41,209 bases of DNA from an uncultured Metabacillus sp. GTDB taxonomy: Bacteria; Bacillota; Bacilli; Bacillales; Bacillaceae. The notes under the pieces are model-generated. The model did not search any database. It had not been told where the DNA came from and saw nothing but the letters and a program-made list of their open reading frames with translations. Shown here piece after piece: positions 9,100-17,805 of the stretch (positions within the stretch are counted from its first letter, which is position 1; every line of letters begins with the position of its first letter). The position numbers and the translations under genes are program-made. Where the stretch lies: contig NZ_CANNCR010000040.1 in assembly GCF_947503125.1 (NCBI RefSeq), forward strand, positions 1 to 41,209, written 5' to 3'.

Positions 9100-9213
9100 T
9101 TAATTCGATTCTTTTTTCTTCTTTTGTAATGAATTTTTAAGTATTGAACCATGCATTGTGATTGCTAATAAGATAATAACGGGTAAGTTCTCAAGTAAAA
9201 AAGTAATAAGCAT
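9100..9213 (-). CDS. 37-residue single-span membrane peptide
   Basis: A 37-codon frame that ordinary gene callers would miss. The peptide begins MLITFLLENLPVIILLAIT, one hydrophobic span near residues 2-19, and ends in a strongly basic tail (SLQKKKKESN). AGGAAGGG lies 6 bases before the ATG, and a strong terminator follows about 30 bases past the stop. Span plus Lys-rich tail resembles regulatory micropeptides or type I toxins of the BsrG/TxpA class in architecture, but I do not recognise its sequence. No antisense RNA gene with clear promoter and terminator is evident. The upstream 9214-9459 holds no gene, only an ATTGCAG/CTGCAAT hairpin at 9304-9327. Confidence 0.55.
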   Translation of the reverse strand: MLITFLLENLPVIILLAITMHGSILKNSLQKKKKESN

Positions 9214-9454
9214 ACGATCCCTTCCTAAAAGTACAGTTATAAAACATACATCCTATACTTTATTTATTTTTAAACTATATAAGATATTTATCATCATAAT
9301 AAGATTGCAGATCCTTCTTCCTGCAATTTTATATTATGTTCCACTATTGTCTTAGGACTAAACATTTGCCTAAAATACGATGAACTATCTTTACAGAATG
9401 TATCTTAACATTCGATTGATGAGGGGACATAAATTGTAATTAGCTGATTTTCTA

Positions 9455-9507
9455 CAAAAATAGAGGGTGCCAGAACAGGAATCAGCCCCATTTTAGACAC
9501 CCTCTAT
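9455..9507 (-). terminator. Terminator of the malic enzyme gene
   Basis: ATAGAGGGTG (9460-9469) pairs with CACCCTCTAT (9498-9507). On the minus strand the stem is followed by TTTTTG. It lies 17 bases after the malic enzyme stop. Confidence 0.85.
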
Positions 9508-9523
9508 AAGTGCAAGTGATCAT

Positions 9524-10762
9524 TTATACAAAAGCTTCTACTGCAAGGTTTTCTAGACGCTTTTTAATCTCTTCAAAATTCACATGTTTTTGCGCAACAC
9601 CTGTTTCCATTGCAGCATAAGCAACAGATGCTGCTACATTAGCTGCTACTCTTGGATCAAATGGATTTGGAATGACATAATCGGGATGTAAGTCTTCCTC
9701 TGCAATCAGTCCAGCGATCCCATAAACAGCAGCTAGCTTCATTTCTTCATTAATTTCTTTTGCTTGAATATCTAACGCACCTCGAAAAATCCCGGGGAAT
9801 GCGAGGACATTATTGACCTGATTAGGAAAATCAGAACGGCCTGTTCCAACGACAAGTGCTCCAGCTTCTTTAGCATCCTGCGGCATAATTTCTGGTACTG
9901 GATTGGCCATGGCGAATATGATTGGATCTTGATTCATCGACTGAATCATTTCTTTTGTGACAGCACCTGCAACTGACACTCCCACAAATACATCCGCTCC
10001 GACAAGCGCATCTGCTAACAGACCTTGTTTTTGTTCGCTATTTGTCATTTGAGCCATTTCATCTTTAAAGGAATTCATGCCCACTGGACGGCCTTCATAA
10101 ATGATTCCTTTTGTATCACATAAAATGACATCTTTTACACCCATATGAAGAAGCAGCTTAACAATTGCGACTCCCGCAGCACCTGCACCGTTTACAACAA
10201 CGAGAATATCTTCAATTTTTTTATTCGCTAATTTTAACGCGTTGATTAATCCGGCAGCTGTTACAATCGCTGTACCGTGCTGGTCATCATGAAAAACCGG
10301 AATATTGCATTCCTTTCGTAATCGTTCCTCAATGTCAAAACAGTGAGGTGCTGCAATATCTTCTAAATTCAATCCGCCAAACGTTGGTTCTAATAGTTTC
10401 ACAACTTCTACCATTTTATCCGGGTCCGTTGTATCCAAACAAATCGGAAATGCGTCCACATCAGCAAATGATTTGAACAGTAATGCTTTCCCCTCCATAA
10501 CAGGCATGGCTGCTTTTGGTCCGATATTACCTAAACCAAGTACGGCAGTTCCGTTTGAGACAACGGCAACCAAATTTCCCTTCATCGTATACTCATATAC
10601 TTTACTCTCATCTTTATAAATGTCCAAGCATGGCTCTGCTACGCCTGGAGAATACGCAAGACTTAAGTCCTTTGTATTACGGACGGGAACCTTTGAATGA
10701 ACACCAAGCTTTCCTTGATTTTCCTTGTGCATCTTGATTGTTTCTTCACGTAAAGTTGGCAT
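9524..10762 (-). CDS. Malic enzyme, NAD(P)-dependent
   Basis: A 412-residue short-form malic enzyme, close in length to Bacillus YtsJ. It oxidatively decarboxylates malate to pyruvate in the cytosol. Catalytic Tyr37 lies in SLAYSPGVAEPC, catalytic Lys92 in MEGKALLF, and metal-binding Glu134-Asp135 (LEDI) and Asp160 (FHDDQHGTA) are present. The dinucleotide-binding loop NGAGAAG is at 191-197. NADP versus NAD preference cannot be settled by eye. AAAAGGAGA lies upstream of the ATG. It is 74 bases downstream of the malate transporter with no terminator between, so uptake and first catabolic step are probably co-expressed under MalK/MalR. I leave the symbol blank because four Bacillus paralogues are possible. 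Confidence 0.92.
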   Translation of the reverse strand: MPTLREETIKMHKENQGKLGVHSKVPVRNTKDLSLAYSPGVAEPCLDIYKDESKVYEYTMKGNLVAVVSNGTAVLGLGNIGPKAAMPVMEGKALLFKSFADVDAFPICLDTTDPDKMVEVVKLLEPTFGGLNLEDIAAPHCFDIEERLRKECNIPVFHDDQHGTAIVTAAGLINALKLANKKIEDILVVVNGAGAAGVAIVKLLLHMGVKDVILCDTKGIIYEGRPVGMNSFKDEMAQMTNSEQKQGLLADALVGADVFVGVSVAGAVTKEMIQSMNQDPIIFAMANPVPEIMPQDAKEAGALVVGTGRSDFPNQVNNVLAFPGIFRGALDIQAKEINEEMKLAAVYGIAGLIAEEDLHPDYVIPNPFDPRVAANVAASVAYAAMETGVAQKHVNFEEIKKRLENLAVEAFV

Positions 10763-10836
10763 TTCATGTATCTCCTTTTAAAGTTAAAAAATGAATTTTG
10801 ATTCCTGTACTTTTTCCTGCTTATTTTCTTAATTTA

Positions 10837-12180
10837 TTAGCTTAATAACTTCATTAAAAGCGTTGCGATGATAACCGTAGACGCTCCGCCAAGTCTTGTC
10901 GCCACTTGAGCAAATGGCATTAATGACATACGGTTGGAGGCAGACAAAATCGCAACATCTCCTGTTCCTCCTAAACCGCTATGGCATCCCGTTACAATGG
11001 CTGAATCAACCGGATACATTTTCATGAATTTTCCGACATTATAGCCCGTACCGACCATTGCAACCACAACAGCTGTACAAACAACAACATAAGCCGGAGT
11101 GACAATCTTCACAACATCCTCAAGCGGAATGTAAAGGATACCTAGCCCAACCATAAGCGGCCACGTTAAGCTTGTGGAAACAAATTTGTATAAATGATAA
11201 GCACCCTGTTCCATTTTGGCAGGTATTAGTTGAAGGCACTTAACTAATGTTGCAGCTACAATCATCAAGACAGGACCCGGAATCCCCAGGAACTTATGGG
11301 CAAGTGCCCCAAAAATGAAGAAGCTGCAAGCTATCAACAATCCTGCTCCCATTAACGAAAAATCAATCGGCACTTTACTCGTCGTATCTTCTTTCAACCC
11401 GTCTCCGCCTTTTGTTTTGACGAGTACGCCATTTCCGGAAAGCTCCGGTTTTCGTTCACCTAAGTTTTTCATTAATCCTGCACAAATGATCGCAACGATA
11501 TTGCCAATCACTGCTGCTGGAATCATTTGCGAAACAAACGCTTCTGCAGGCTCGCCTAGAATTTGCGAGTAAGCCAGCGAAAGCGGCAAAATCCCCTCAC
11601 CAATTCCTCCACCAATAATCGGGACAATGATATAAAAGAACGTGTGCTTCATATCATATCCAAACAAGGATCCTACCGATACTCCTGCCGCAACAGATGC
11701 AAGGGTTCCTAGGATTAGTGGAATAAACATTCTTGTGAATCCTTGAATAAGAACACTGCGATTCATCCCAAGAATACTCCCTGCAACTAAACAAGAAATA
11801 TATAGATAAAGAAAGTTTGACGTTTTCATTAAAGTTGTGACCGCTTCCAGTGAAGCTGGATTAAACAGGTCATAAAATACTAGAATAGAAGGAACTAACA
11901 GAGCTAAAATCGCCGGTCCCCCAATATCTTTTAAAATCGGGATTTTCATACCAAGATCCCCAAGTAAAATTCCCATTACCATGATGACCGCAAAGCCTCC
12001 GATCATATCTGGCGGAAGTTGATTATAGACAGATGCTGCATAAATAATAGCTGCCAGCACTAAGTAAAGCGGCAACGGGATGACCCCTACCTTGAGTTGT
12101 TTGAGCCGTTCTAGCAATCCTCTTTTCTCTTCTTTTTTCTCTATTATGTGAAGCGTTTCCAACTTTTTTACTGATTCCAT
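10837..12180 (-). CDS. maeN: Malate transporter, 2-hydroxycarboxylate transporter family
   Basis: A 447-residue protein with about 11 hydrophobic segments, the same length as Bacillus MaeN, a sodium-malate symporter. Family motifs are the two pore-loop regions: GGGIGEGILPLS near residue 190 and the C-terminal half segment CHSGLGGTGDVAILSASNRM near 395-415. The 2HCT family also includes citrate carriers (CitS, CimH). Malate is preferred because the malate two-component genes lie upstream and a malic enzyme downstream. It has a very strong ribosome site, AAGGAGG nine bases before the ATG. Three phased repeats lie directly upstream. Confidence 0.88.
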   Translation of the reverse strand: MESVKKLETLHIIEKKEEKRGLLERLKQLKVGVIPLPLYLVLAAIIYAASVYNQLPPDMIGGFAVIMVMGILLGDLGMKIPILKDIGGPAILALLVPSILVFYDLFNPASLEAVTTLMKTSNFLYLYISCLVAGSILGMNRSVLIQGFTRMFIPLILGTLASVAAGVSVGSLFGYDMKHTFFYIIVPIIGGGIGEGILPLSLAYSQILGEPAEAFVSQMIPAAVIGNIVAIICAGLMKNLGERKPELSGNGVLVKTKGGDGLKEDTTSKVPIDFSLMGAGLLIACSFFIFGALAHKFLGIPGPVLMIVAATLVKCLQLIPAKMEQGAYHLYKFVSTSLTWPLMVGLGILYIPLEDVVKIVTPAYVVVCTAVVVAMVGTGYNVGKFMKMYPVDSAIVTGCHSGLGGTGDVAILSASNRMSLMPFAQVATRLGGASTVIIATLLMKLLS

Positions 12181-12204
12181 GTTGATGACCTCCTTTTTTC
12201 TTGT

Positions 12205-12267
12205 ACTCTATGTTAGTCGTTTTGTCGAAACATAAATAGTTTTTGTAACTTATGTAAGTGTTTTTGT
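12205..12267 (-). promoter_or_regulatory. Candidate MalR operator: three 21-bp-phased repeats
   Basis: On the minus strand ACAAAA boxes occur at exactly 21-base spacing (plus coordinates 12261-12267, 12240-12246 and 12219-12225: ACAAAAA, ACAAAAA, ACAAAAC). Each is followed by a partly conserved TTAYATR-like or TAACAT stretch. Twenty-one bases is two helical turns, so all boxes face the same side of the DNA. The array sits between the malR terminator and maeN, about 25-85 bases before the maeN start, with no good -35 box. This fits an activator-dependent promoter. Binding by MalR is inferred from position. Confidence 0.6.
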
Positions 12268-12271
12268 CATT

Positions 12272-12302
12272 AAAAAAAGTAAGCAGCCGAATGACTGCTT
12301 AC
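12272..12302 (-). terminator. Terminator of malK-malR
   Basis: GTAAGCAG (12279-12286) pairs with CTGCTTAC (12295-12302) around an 8-base loop, followed on the minus strand by TTTTTTT. The malR stop codon lies at the base of the stem. It separates malKR from the maeN unit. Confidence 0.9.
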
Positions 12303-13006
12303 AAATATTGTTTGATGATATTGCTTTTTTCTTCAATATATTCATGCTGATAAACCGGCCTTCCGATCGTTCCATAAATCACTTTTACGTCAAGTACGCC
12401 AATATCTTTTAAGAATTTCAAATATTTTCGAACCGATACCCTTGAAATTCCTGTACGACTTACCACATCTTCTGTTGAAAATGGACCTGTTTTTATACTC
12501 GTGATCACATTCCAAATGATGTTTAATGTATCTTTTGTCAACCCTTTCGGTAATTCTTCTGGAAGCCGTTTTTCTTCCTTACGCAAAATTTGCTGATCCA
12601 ATTCCGCCTGATTAAGGACTTGCTGATTTTGAATAAAAGCTGCTTTCTCCTGATATGCTGCTAATGCCTCACGAAAACGTTCAAATTCAAATGGCTTAAT
12701 TAAATAATCGACAGCCCCCAGCCTTAAGGCCTTTTGAATTCTTTCGATATCAGATGCAGCCGAAATAACAATTACATCGATTTTCTTTTCACTTTCTCGT
12801 ATATATGAAAGCAAATCCAGTCCATGTTTGCCAGGCATAAAAATATCCAATAACAATAAATCGACTCTTTCCTTCTCCAATTCATAGATTGCCTGCTCAG
12901 CTGAAAAACAAACAGAAGCTAATTCAAAGCCTCCTACTTGTTCCAAGTAACGTTTATTAAATTCTGCCACCATCGGGTCGTCTTCTACAATCATGACACG
13001 AATCAT
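12299..13006 (-). CDS. malR: Malate response regulator MalR (CitB/DcuR class)
   Basis: A 235-residue response regulator. The receiver domain (1-120) has acidic pocket residues VEDD (7-10), phospho-acceptor Asp54 in LLLLDIFMPG, and LIKPF near 107. The C-terminal third contains a winged-helix segment, TEDVVSRTGISRVSVRKYLKFL, typical of the CitB/DcuR group. The start codon overlaps the malK stop by four bases (ATGA), so the two are translationally coupled. By family it activates C4-dicarboxylate uptake genes when phosphorylated. The adjacent maeN and its phased repeats are the obvious target. Confidence 0.9.
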   Translation of the reverse strand: MIRVMIVEDDPMVAEFNKRYLEQVGGFELASVCFSAEQAIYELEKERVDLLLLDIFMPGKHGLDLLSYIRESEKKIDVIVISAASDIERIQKALRLGAVDYLIKPFEFERFREALAAYQEKAAFIQNQQVLNQAELDQQILRKEEKRLPEELPKGLTKDTLNIIWNVITSIKTGPFSTEDVVSRTGISRVSVRKYLKFLKDIGVLDVKVIYGTIGRPVYQHEYIEEKSNIIKQYL

Positions 13007-14604
13007 TTTGCATCACCTTTGCTTTTATATGGAATGTAAACAGCAAACATCGTTCCTTGTCCTTTTTTTGAGGAAATGTCCAATTCTCCGCCAAGTTTTT
13101 TTAAGCTCTTGTTTACTAAGTAAAGTCCAAATCCACGATCCTCTCCCTTGGTGGAAAAACCTTTTTCAAGGATATGGTTTTGTATCTCTTCAACTATTCC
13201 GATTCCGGTATCCTTCACTTCAACTGTCAAGATTTCATCGGCATAATCAAACTCCACTTCTATTTGTTTGGACGTGCTGCTTTCAACTGCTTCAATGGCG
13301 TTATCGATGAGATTACCAATAATCGTAATCAATTCATGAGTAATGCTTGCATCTTCAGGTTCAGGCAATTGATATTCTGATTTGAAAACAAGCTCAGCAC
13401 CTGACTCCCTTGCATAACTCAGCTTCCCGAGTAAAAAGGCGGCCAGCACGGGATCTTTCATTTTTCTTGTGATAAAACCAACCTCGTTTTTGCTATGGTC
13501 TGCGATTACACTAATATAATCAGCCAGCTGATTATATTGACGCATATGGACCATACCAAGTATGACATGGAGCTTGTTCATAAATTCGTGCGACTGTGCC
13601 CGAAGCGCCTCAGCGTATAACCGTACACCTGTTAGCTGCTCAGCCAGCTGGCTGATTTCCGTTTTATCACGAAATGTTGCAACAGCACCAACAATCTTGT
13701 TTTCGACAAGCACAGGAACACGATTAACCAGCAATGCAACACCTTTTATGTTTTGTTCTTCATCCAATTCAGCTTGTCCTGTTTGCAAAACTCTGCTTAA
13801 CCTTGAGGTAATCATATAATCATCGATCTTTTTTCCAATCGGATTTTCATTTAAGCCAGCTTTTTGCAAAATCCCTAATGCGGCCTTGTTAATAAGAGTA
13901 ACCCTTGAATCTTGGTCAACCGCTATAATCCCCTCGCGAACTGATTGTAACATGGCACTTCGCTCCTTAAGCAGCTTTGCAATTGCAATCGGCTCAAGCC
14001 CAAATAAAATCTTTTTAATATATCTGGCCAAAATGACTGCTCCGACAATTCCGGTTAAGATGCCAAAAATCGTCCCTGCATAAATGTCCCAGCGGCTTTT
14101 TTCAACCGCTTCATTGACCTTCTCAAGAGATATGCCCACCGCTACTGCTCCTACCTGCTTTCCGCTTTCATCGAATACCGGGGTAAACGAACGCAAGGAA
14201 TGGCCTAACGTGCCTTTTGAAATCGAAACATGCTCTTTTCCTGCTAAGACCGCCTTTTCATCTCCTCCAACAAACCGCTTTCCTACCTTATTTGGGTCAG
14301 GATGAGATTTACGGATTCCCTTCATATCCATTACGACTACAAATTGTACGTTTGTAACAGCTTGTATGTTATTTGCAAATGTCTGTATGTCCTTTTCATC
14401 CCCTCTGCCGCTCAATCCTTGAATCACTAGCGGCGAACTTGCCACCATTCGGGCAGCATTTCCTGCTTTTTCAGCTTGGCTATCCTCAATGCTTTCAGCA
14501 ACTGTTCGGCTGATAAGCAAATCGGTTATTAGTAATGAAAGAGCAACAACAGCACAGACAAAAAGCGTGATCGTTGTCTGTAAACTCCATTTTCCTTTTT
14601 TCAT
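13003..14604 (-). CDS. malK: Malate sensor histidine kinase MalK (DcuS/CitA class)
   Basis: A 533-residue membrane kinase. A first membrane helix (about 10-30) is followed by an extracellular PAS-type sensor (about 35-170) containing the ligand-site-like RKSHPDPNKVGKRF segment. A second helix (about 176-194) leads to a cytosolic PAS domain (about 215-310). The kinase core has phospho-acceptor His in RAQSHEFMNKLH, the N box GNLIDNAIEA and the G boxes DTGIGI and GFGLYLV. This order is that of CitA/DcuS/MalK sensors of carboxylates. Malate is assigned from the neighbouring transporter and malic enzyme. The next 235 bases upstream contain the terminator of the preceding gene and no recognisable promoter. 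Confidence 0.9.
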   Translation of the reverse strand: MKKGKWSLQTTITLFVCAVVALSLLITDLLISRTVAESIEDSQAEKAGNAARMVASSPLVIQGLSGRGDEKDIQTFANNIQAVTNVQFVVVMDMKGIRKSHPDPNKVGKRFVGGDEKAVLAGKEHVSISKGTLGHSLRSFTPVFDESGKQVGAVAVGISLEKVNEAVEKSRWDIYAGTIFGILTGIVGAVILARYIKKILFGLEPIAIAKLLKERSAMLQSVREGIIAVDQDSRVTLINKAALGILQKAGLNENPIGKKIDDYMITSRLSRVLQTGQAELDEEQNIKGVALLVNRVPVLVENKIVGAVATFRDKTEISQLAEQLTGVRLYAEALRAQSHEFMNKLHVILGMVHMRQYNQLADYISVIADHSKNEVGFITRKMKDPVLAAFLLGKLSYARESGAELVFKSEYQLPEPEDASITHELITIIGNLIDNAIEAVESSTSKQIEVEFDYADEILTVEVKDTGIGIVEEIQNHILEKGFSTKGEDRGFGLYLVNKSLKKLGGELDISSKKGQGTMFAVYIPYKSKGDAK

Positions 14605-14751
14605 CTCTTCACCTCAATGGTTCAGCATGCTTTTTCTATTTAAATGATCATTCTTCTAGAATAAAATTGTTCGTAACTAATGATTACCTATTATCATAAC
14701 TCAATAAGTGGTACTGATAGAAGTTTTGGTTCATAAAACCAATAAAGCCGC

Positions 14752-14799
14752 AAAAAAATACACCTCCCATATGTCAGCTCTACTAACATATAGGGGGTG
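14752..14799 (-). terminator. Terminator of the ATP-grasp gene
   Basis: CACCTCCCATATGT pairs with ACATATAGGGGGTG (two G-U pairs), followed on the minus strand by ATTTTTTT. The right arm continues into GCAGTTGAAC, partly like the IS-end motif seen near 39509. Confidence 0.85.
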
Positions 14800-14839
14800 C
14801 AGTTGAACACGAAAGCTTCCATTTTTATCTCTTATCCGG

Positions 14840-16074
14840 TTATTCCTTCAAAATAAAACCAGCTCTCGCCATGTCTCCAAGGATATCTTCAACCTCTTCC
14901 GAAGACTTTCCGATCACAAGTCCAATGATCTTCGTTACCTGTTCCTCATCTGGAAAATAACCGGGATCTAATAAGCTTAACGGAATAAACTGTTGCTTAT
15001 CTACAAATTTTTCAACCACTGGAATGGCACTGTCAAAATGACTCGTCCAATTGAAGTTGCAAAGTCGCATGAACGTTGTGGCAAATCTTTTTTGAATATC
15101 ATTATAGAGCAAGAGTCCGCATGTCGATGCATTAAAGCGAACATTTAAATCAATAAAATAATATTGTCCTTTATAGAGCAGGACATCAAAGCCGGCCATT
15201 CCGATATATCCCTTATCCGCTATATTTTTCATGACTTCATAGCCGGTTTCAATAATGTCAGCGATGTTGTGATCAAACTCGGTTGTAATCCAGCTGCCTG
15301 AGAAATTGCCATCCTCTGTTACAAGTTGCTCTGATTTTCCTAAAAATTCAATTTCTCTCTCTTTGTTGACCATGTAATGAACAGAAATATTCTGCTCGTA
15401 AGGGATATACTCCTCAACGATGATCGATGATAAATCACCAAAGCTTTCAGTAATCTCATCCAGCTGCTGTTCCTCATTAATAAGCAAGACTCCGTATCCA
15501 CCAGAGGTCGGGCGGCCATCCCCTGTTTTTAAAACAAAAGGCAGCTTCGGCTTTTCCTCTAAAATTTGTTCTAAGCTCATCATTCTTCGCTTTGGGATAT
15601 GCTGTGAAGGAACAAGCTCAGGTATATTCCGTTTATCACATAAATAGGCTAACACTTTAGGGTCAACCCTGTATTGATCTGTTGATACCTTTTCTTCAGG
15701 GTGTGGATATTGAAAAATCATCTTTTTATTTTGATTAGACAGAAGCTTAAGAACGTCTATATATTCATCTTCAGTTTGATACGTATAAAGGATAGGCGGC
15801 ACCTGGAGCCCTGCTTTTTTCAGCAATCTTATAGCTGGTTTTGTCACACATGCAGCATGACAAACAACCGGTGTGTTTCCAATTACGCTTATTCCCTTCC
15901 TGTGAGAGCGTCCAAGCTTAACAAATCCCCTGAATAATGCTGATAATCTTCAGCATACAATTTGGGATTGTAGATGATTTCTTCTCCGTAAATGTCTTGC
16001 ATTGAATAAGCTGGACGAAATTTCATCATTTGTTGACCTTTCGTCGTTGTTAATCGTTTCGCTGCTTCTCCCAT
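14840..16074 (-). pseudogene. ATP-grasp domain protein, split by a one-base frameshift
   Basis: Two reading frames form one ancestral protein. The upstream piece (15889-16074, 61 codons, ATG with GGGAGG upstream) starts MGEAAKRLTTTKGQQMM and ends ALTGRE at a stop. The downstream frame, read back past its GTG at 15847, continues GISVIGNTPVVCHAACVTKP without a stop, so joining them near 15890-15900 restores about 400 residues. The larger part has ATP-grasp features: VLKTGDGRPTSGGYGVLL near its residue 100, and MAGFDVLLYKGQYYFIDLNVRFN, the metal-binding acidic strand. Substrate is unknown; ATP-grasp enzymes ligate a carboxylate to an amine or thiol. The change equals loss of one base. It could be a real mutation or a sequencing error. 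Confidence 0.8.
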
Positions 16075-16282
16075 ATTAAAACCTCCCTGAATTCACCATA
16101 TTTTGTAAACTAGTATTTTCGTTTATTCATCGCTTTCAAAAACTTAATTTTTAGGAATTCTAGTATTCTCTTTCTACCTTTCATGTTTGGTATTATCTTT
16201 TTTATTCACTGAATGGACAAACCTTAAACCTAAATTTTTAAACGCTATATTTTTTTATGAAAGTATTGGTTTTAAAATAATG

Positions 16283-16308
16283 AAAAAGGGGAAGATTATC
16301 CTCCCTTA
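16283..16308 (-). terminator. Weak terminator of the M20 peptidase gene
   Basis: AAGGGGAAGA pairs imperfectly with TCCTCCCTT around a short loop, followed on the minus strand by TTTTTCATT. The rest of 16075-16282 is AT-rich with no recognisable gene. Confidence 0.45.
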
Positions 16309-16334
16309 TGAATCAGCCCATTTAAGCAAAAATA

Positions 16335-17474
16335 CTACTTACTTAATTTTTCTATTGTTTTTGCAAGTAATGCTGTAAATTGAGGGAATGTCTTTAAATC
16401 GGTATACTCGTCTTTTTCATCATGTGAAAACTCACCCATCGGACCTATTCCATCAACCGTCGGTATTCCTTCAATTGCCGTAAAAGAGGCGTCAGATCCT
16501 CCTCCTGAACTTACCTCTCGTATCGACATATCAAGCTCAGCAGCAGCTTCCTGTATGACGTTAATGAGCTGCTCCGTCTCGTTTGTTTTCTGCATAGGCG
16601 GTCGATTAATATCACCCTTTAGCTTGGTACTGGTTCCTGATACATACTCCTCTTGAGAAATTTCAGTCATCTTCCTGACGATCTCGGCAGCCTGATGTTC
16701 CTCCTTAAAACGCACATCAATTTTAGCTTTTGCAGCCGATGGGACGGTATTTGTCGAGGTCCCGCCTTGTACCAATCCTACATTTACAGATATCCCTTCA
16801 TCATAATCATTTAACTCCTGGAGCTTGAGGATTTTATGAGATATTTCCTCAATCGCACTTCTTCCCCGTTTCGGCTCTACACCTGCATGTGCACTCTTCC
16901 CCTTCACATCAAGTGTAAAGAGGCCAACACCTTTTCGCTCTGTCACAATCCCTCCATCTGGGCGGGAGCATTCAACGACTAACGAATACTGTTTGTTTTC
17001 AGCTGCCTGTTTAATGAGAGGCTTTGAGGTAGGTGAACCGATTTCTTCGTCACTGTTAAAGATAATATGCACATTTTTGTAAGCGTCAGATCCGGCTGCT
17101 TTTAACGCCTTTAGCGCATATAAAACCTGAACATGACTCGCTTTTTCATCATTCACACCAGGACCGAAGGCTTTATCTCCAATCACCTTGAACGGGCGTT
17201 TTGCCGCTTCTCCCTTTGGAAAAACTGTATCCATATGGGCAATAATCAAAATTTTCGGGTCGCTGTCACTTGTGGCTTTCACCTCCAAATGGTTACCAAG
17301 CTTTCGCTCAGGATGTACCTTTACAGTCATTCCGATCTCTTCAAATTTCTCTTCTAAAATTTCCCCTACTTCATCGACACCCTCTTTATTGTAAGTTCCG
17401 CTATCTGTATTCACGAGCAGCTCCAAAAGCTCAATCATCTCTTCTTTTTTATTTTCCAAATACGTTTCGATCAT
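16335..17474 (-). CDS. M20 family metallopeptidase (carboxypeptidase G2-like)
   Basis: A 379-residue cytosolic zinc exopeptidase of the M20/ArgE group, closest in layout to glutamate carboxypeptidases. The two-zinc site is complete: His80 (AHMDTVF, with Asp82), Asp109 (GPGVNDEKAS), catalytic Glu143-Glu144 (SDEEIGS), Glu168 (VVECS) and His351 (GEFSHDEKDE). The dimerisation lid lies about residues 180-290. No signal peptide is seen, so it acts inside the cell on small peptides or N-acyl amino acids; the exact substrate is not predictable. Asn108 and Glu110 replace commoner residues around the bridging Asp. A strong AGGAGAGG precedes the ATG. Confidence 0.9.
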   Translation of the reverse strand: MIETYLENKKEEMIELLELLVNTDSGTYNKEGVDEVGEILEEKFEEIGMTVKVHPERKLGNHLEVKATSDSDPKILIIAHMDTVFPKGEAAKRPFKVIGDKAFGPGVNDEKASHVQVLYALKALKAAGSDAYKNVHIIFNSDEEIGSPTSKPLIKQAAENKQYSLVVECSRPDGGIVTERKGVGLFTLDVKGKSAHAGVEPKRGRSAIEEISHKILKLQELNDYDEGISVNVGLVQGGTSTNTVPSAAKAKIDVRFKEEHQAAEIVRKMTEISQEEYVSGTSTKLKGDINRPPMQKTNETEQLINVIQEAAAELDMSIREVSSGGGSDASFTAIEGIPTVDGIGPMGEFSHDEKDEYTDLKTFPQFTALLAKTIEKLSK

Positions 17475-17565
17475 ATTCCTCTCCTCATTTTTACTAGTTT
17501 ATAGGTTCTATTACCCGCCACATTTGGAAAAATAAACATTCAGGGGATCTCCCTAAATAAGAAAT

Positions 17566-17710
17566 GCGCAAGCGCCTTGGTCATCGCCGTACAAACTGGA
17601 GGAGCATCGACTGAGATAAAGGAAACACGGTGAGCGAAGCGAGCCGATGTTGACTTATCGTAGGGAGATGATCTGAAGTTTGATAGGCGATAGGCGCTGG
17701 AGCTAGACAC
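17566..17710. repeat. Dispersed repeat, about 145 bp (complete copy)
   Basis: It begins GCGCAAGCGCCTTGGTC and ends GGCGCTGGAGCTAGACAC, so the ends are partly self-complementary (AGCGCC with GGCGCT). It contains an internal GAGCGAAGCGAGCC. The first 66 bases recur identically at 41142-41207. It codes for nothing obvious. The form matches non-coding dispersed elements found in many Bacillaceae genomes. It lies in a spacer between minus-strand genes. Confidence 0.8.
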
Positions 17711-17748
17711 CGAAACTTAGTACAGAATTTTATACTTTCCTATCACGC

Positions 17749-17794
17749 AAAAAAGGAATACTAGACTGCATATTGCGGTCCAGTATTCCTTTTT
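17749..17794 (-). terminator. Bidirectional terminator after the channel fragment
   Basis: AAAAAAGGAATACT pairs with AGTATTCCTTTTT, extended by GAC/GTC, around a loop of about ten bases. T-runs occur on both strands. It lies just past the stop of the CmpX-like fragment. Confidence 0.85.
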
Positions 17795-17805
17795 CTCGAT
17801 AAAAC

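Noticed and set aside
9214-9459. Antisense RNA of a type I toxin-antitoxin pair with the 37-residue peptide
   Set aside because: There is a hairpin at 9304-9327 but no recognisable promoter and no overlap with the peptide mRNA 3' end.
15885-15905. Programmed -1 frameshift joining the two ATP-grasp halves
   Set aside because: No X-XXY-YYZ slippery heptamer exists in the right register and no downstream stimulatory structure is evident, so mutation or sequencing error is simpler.
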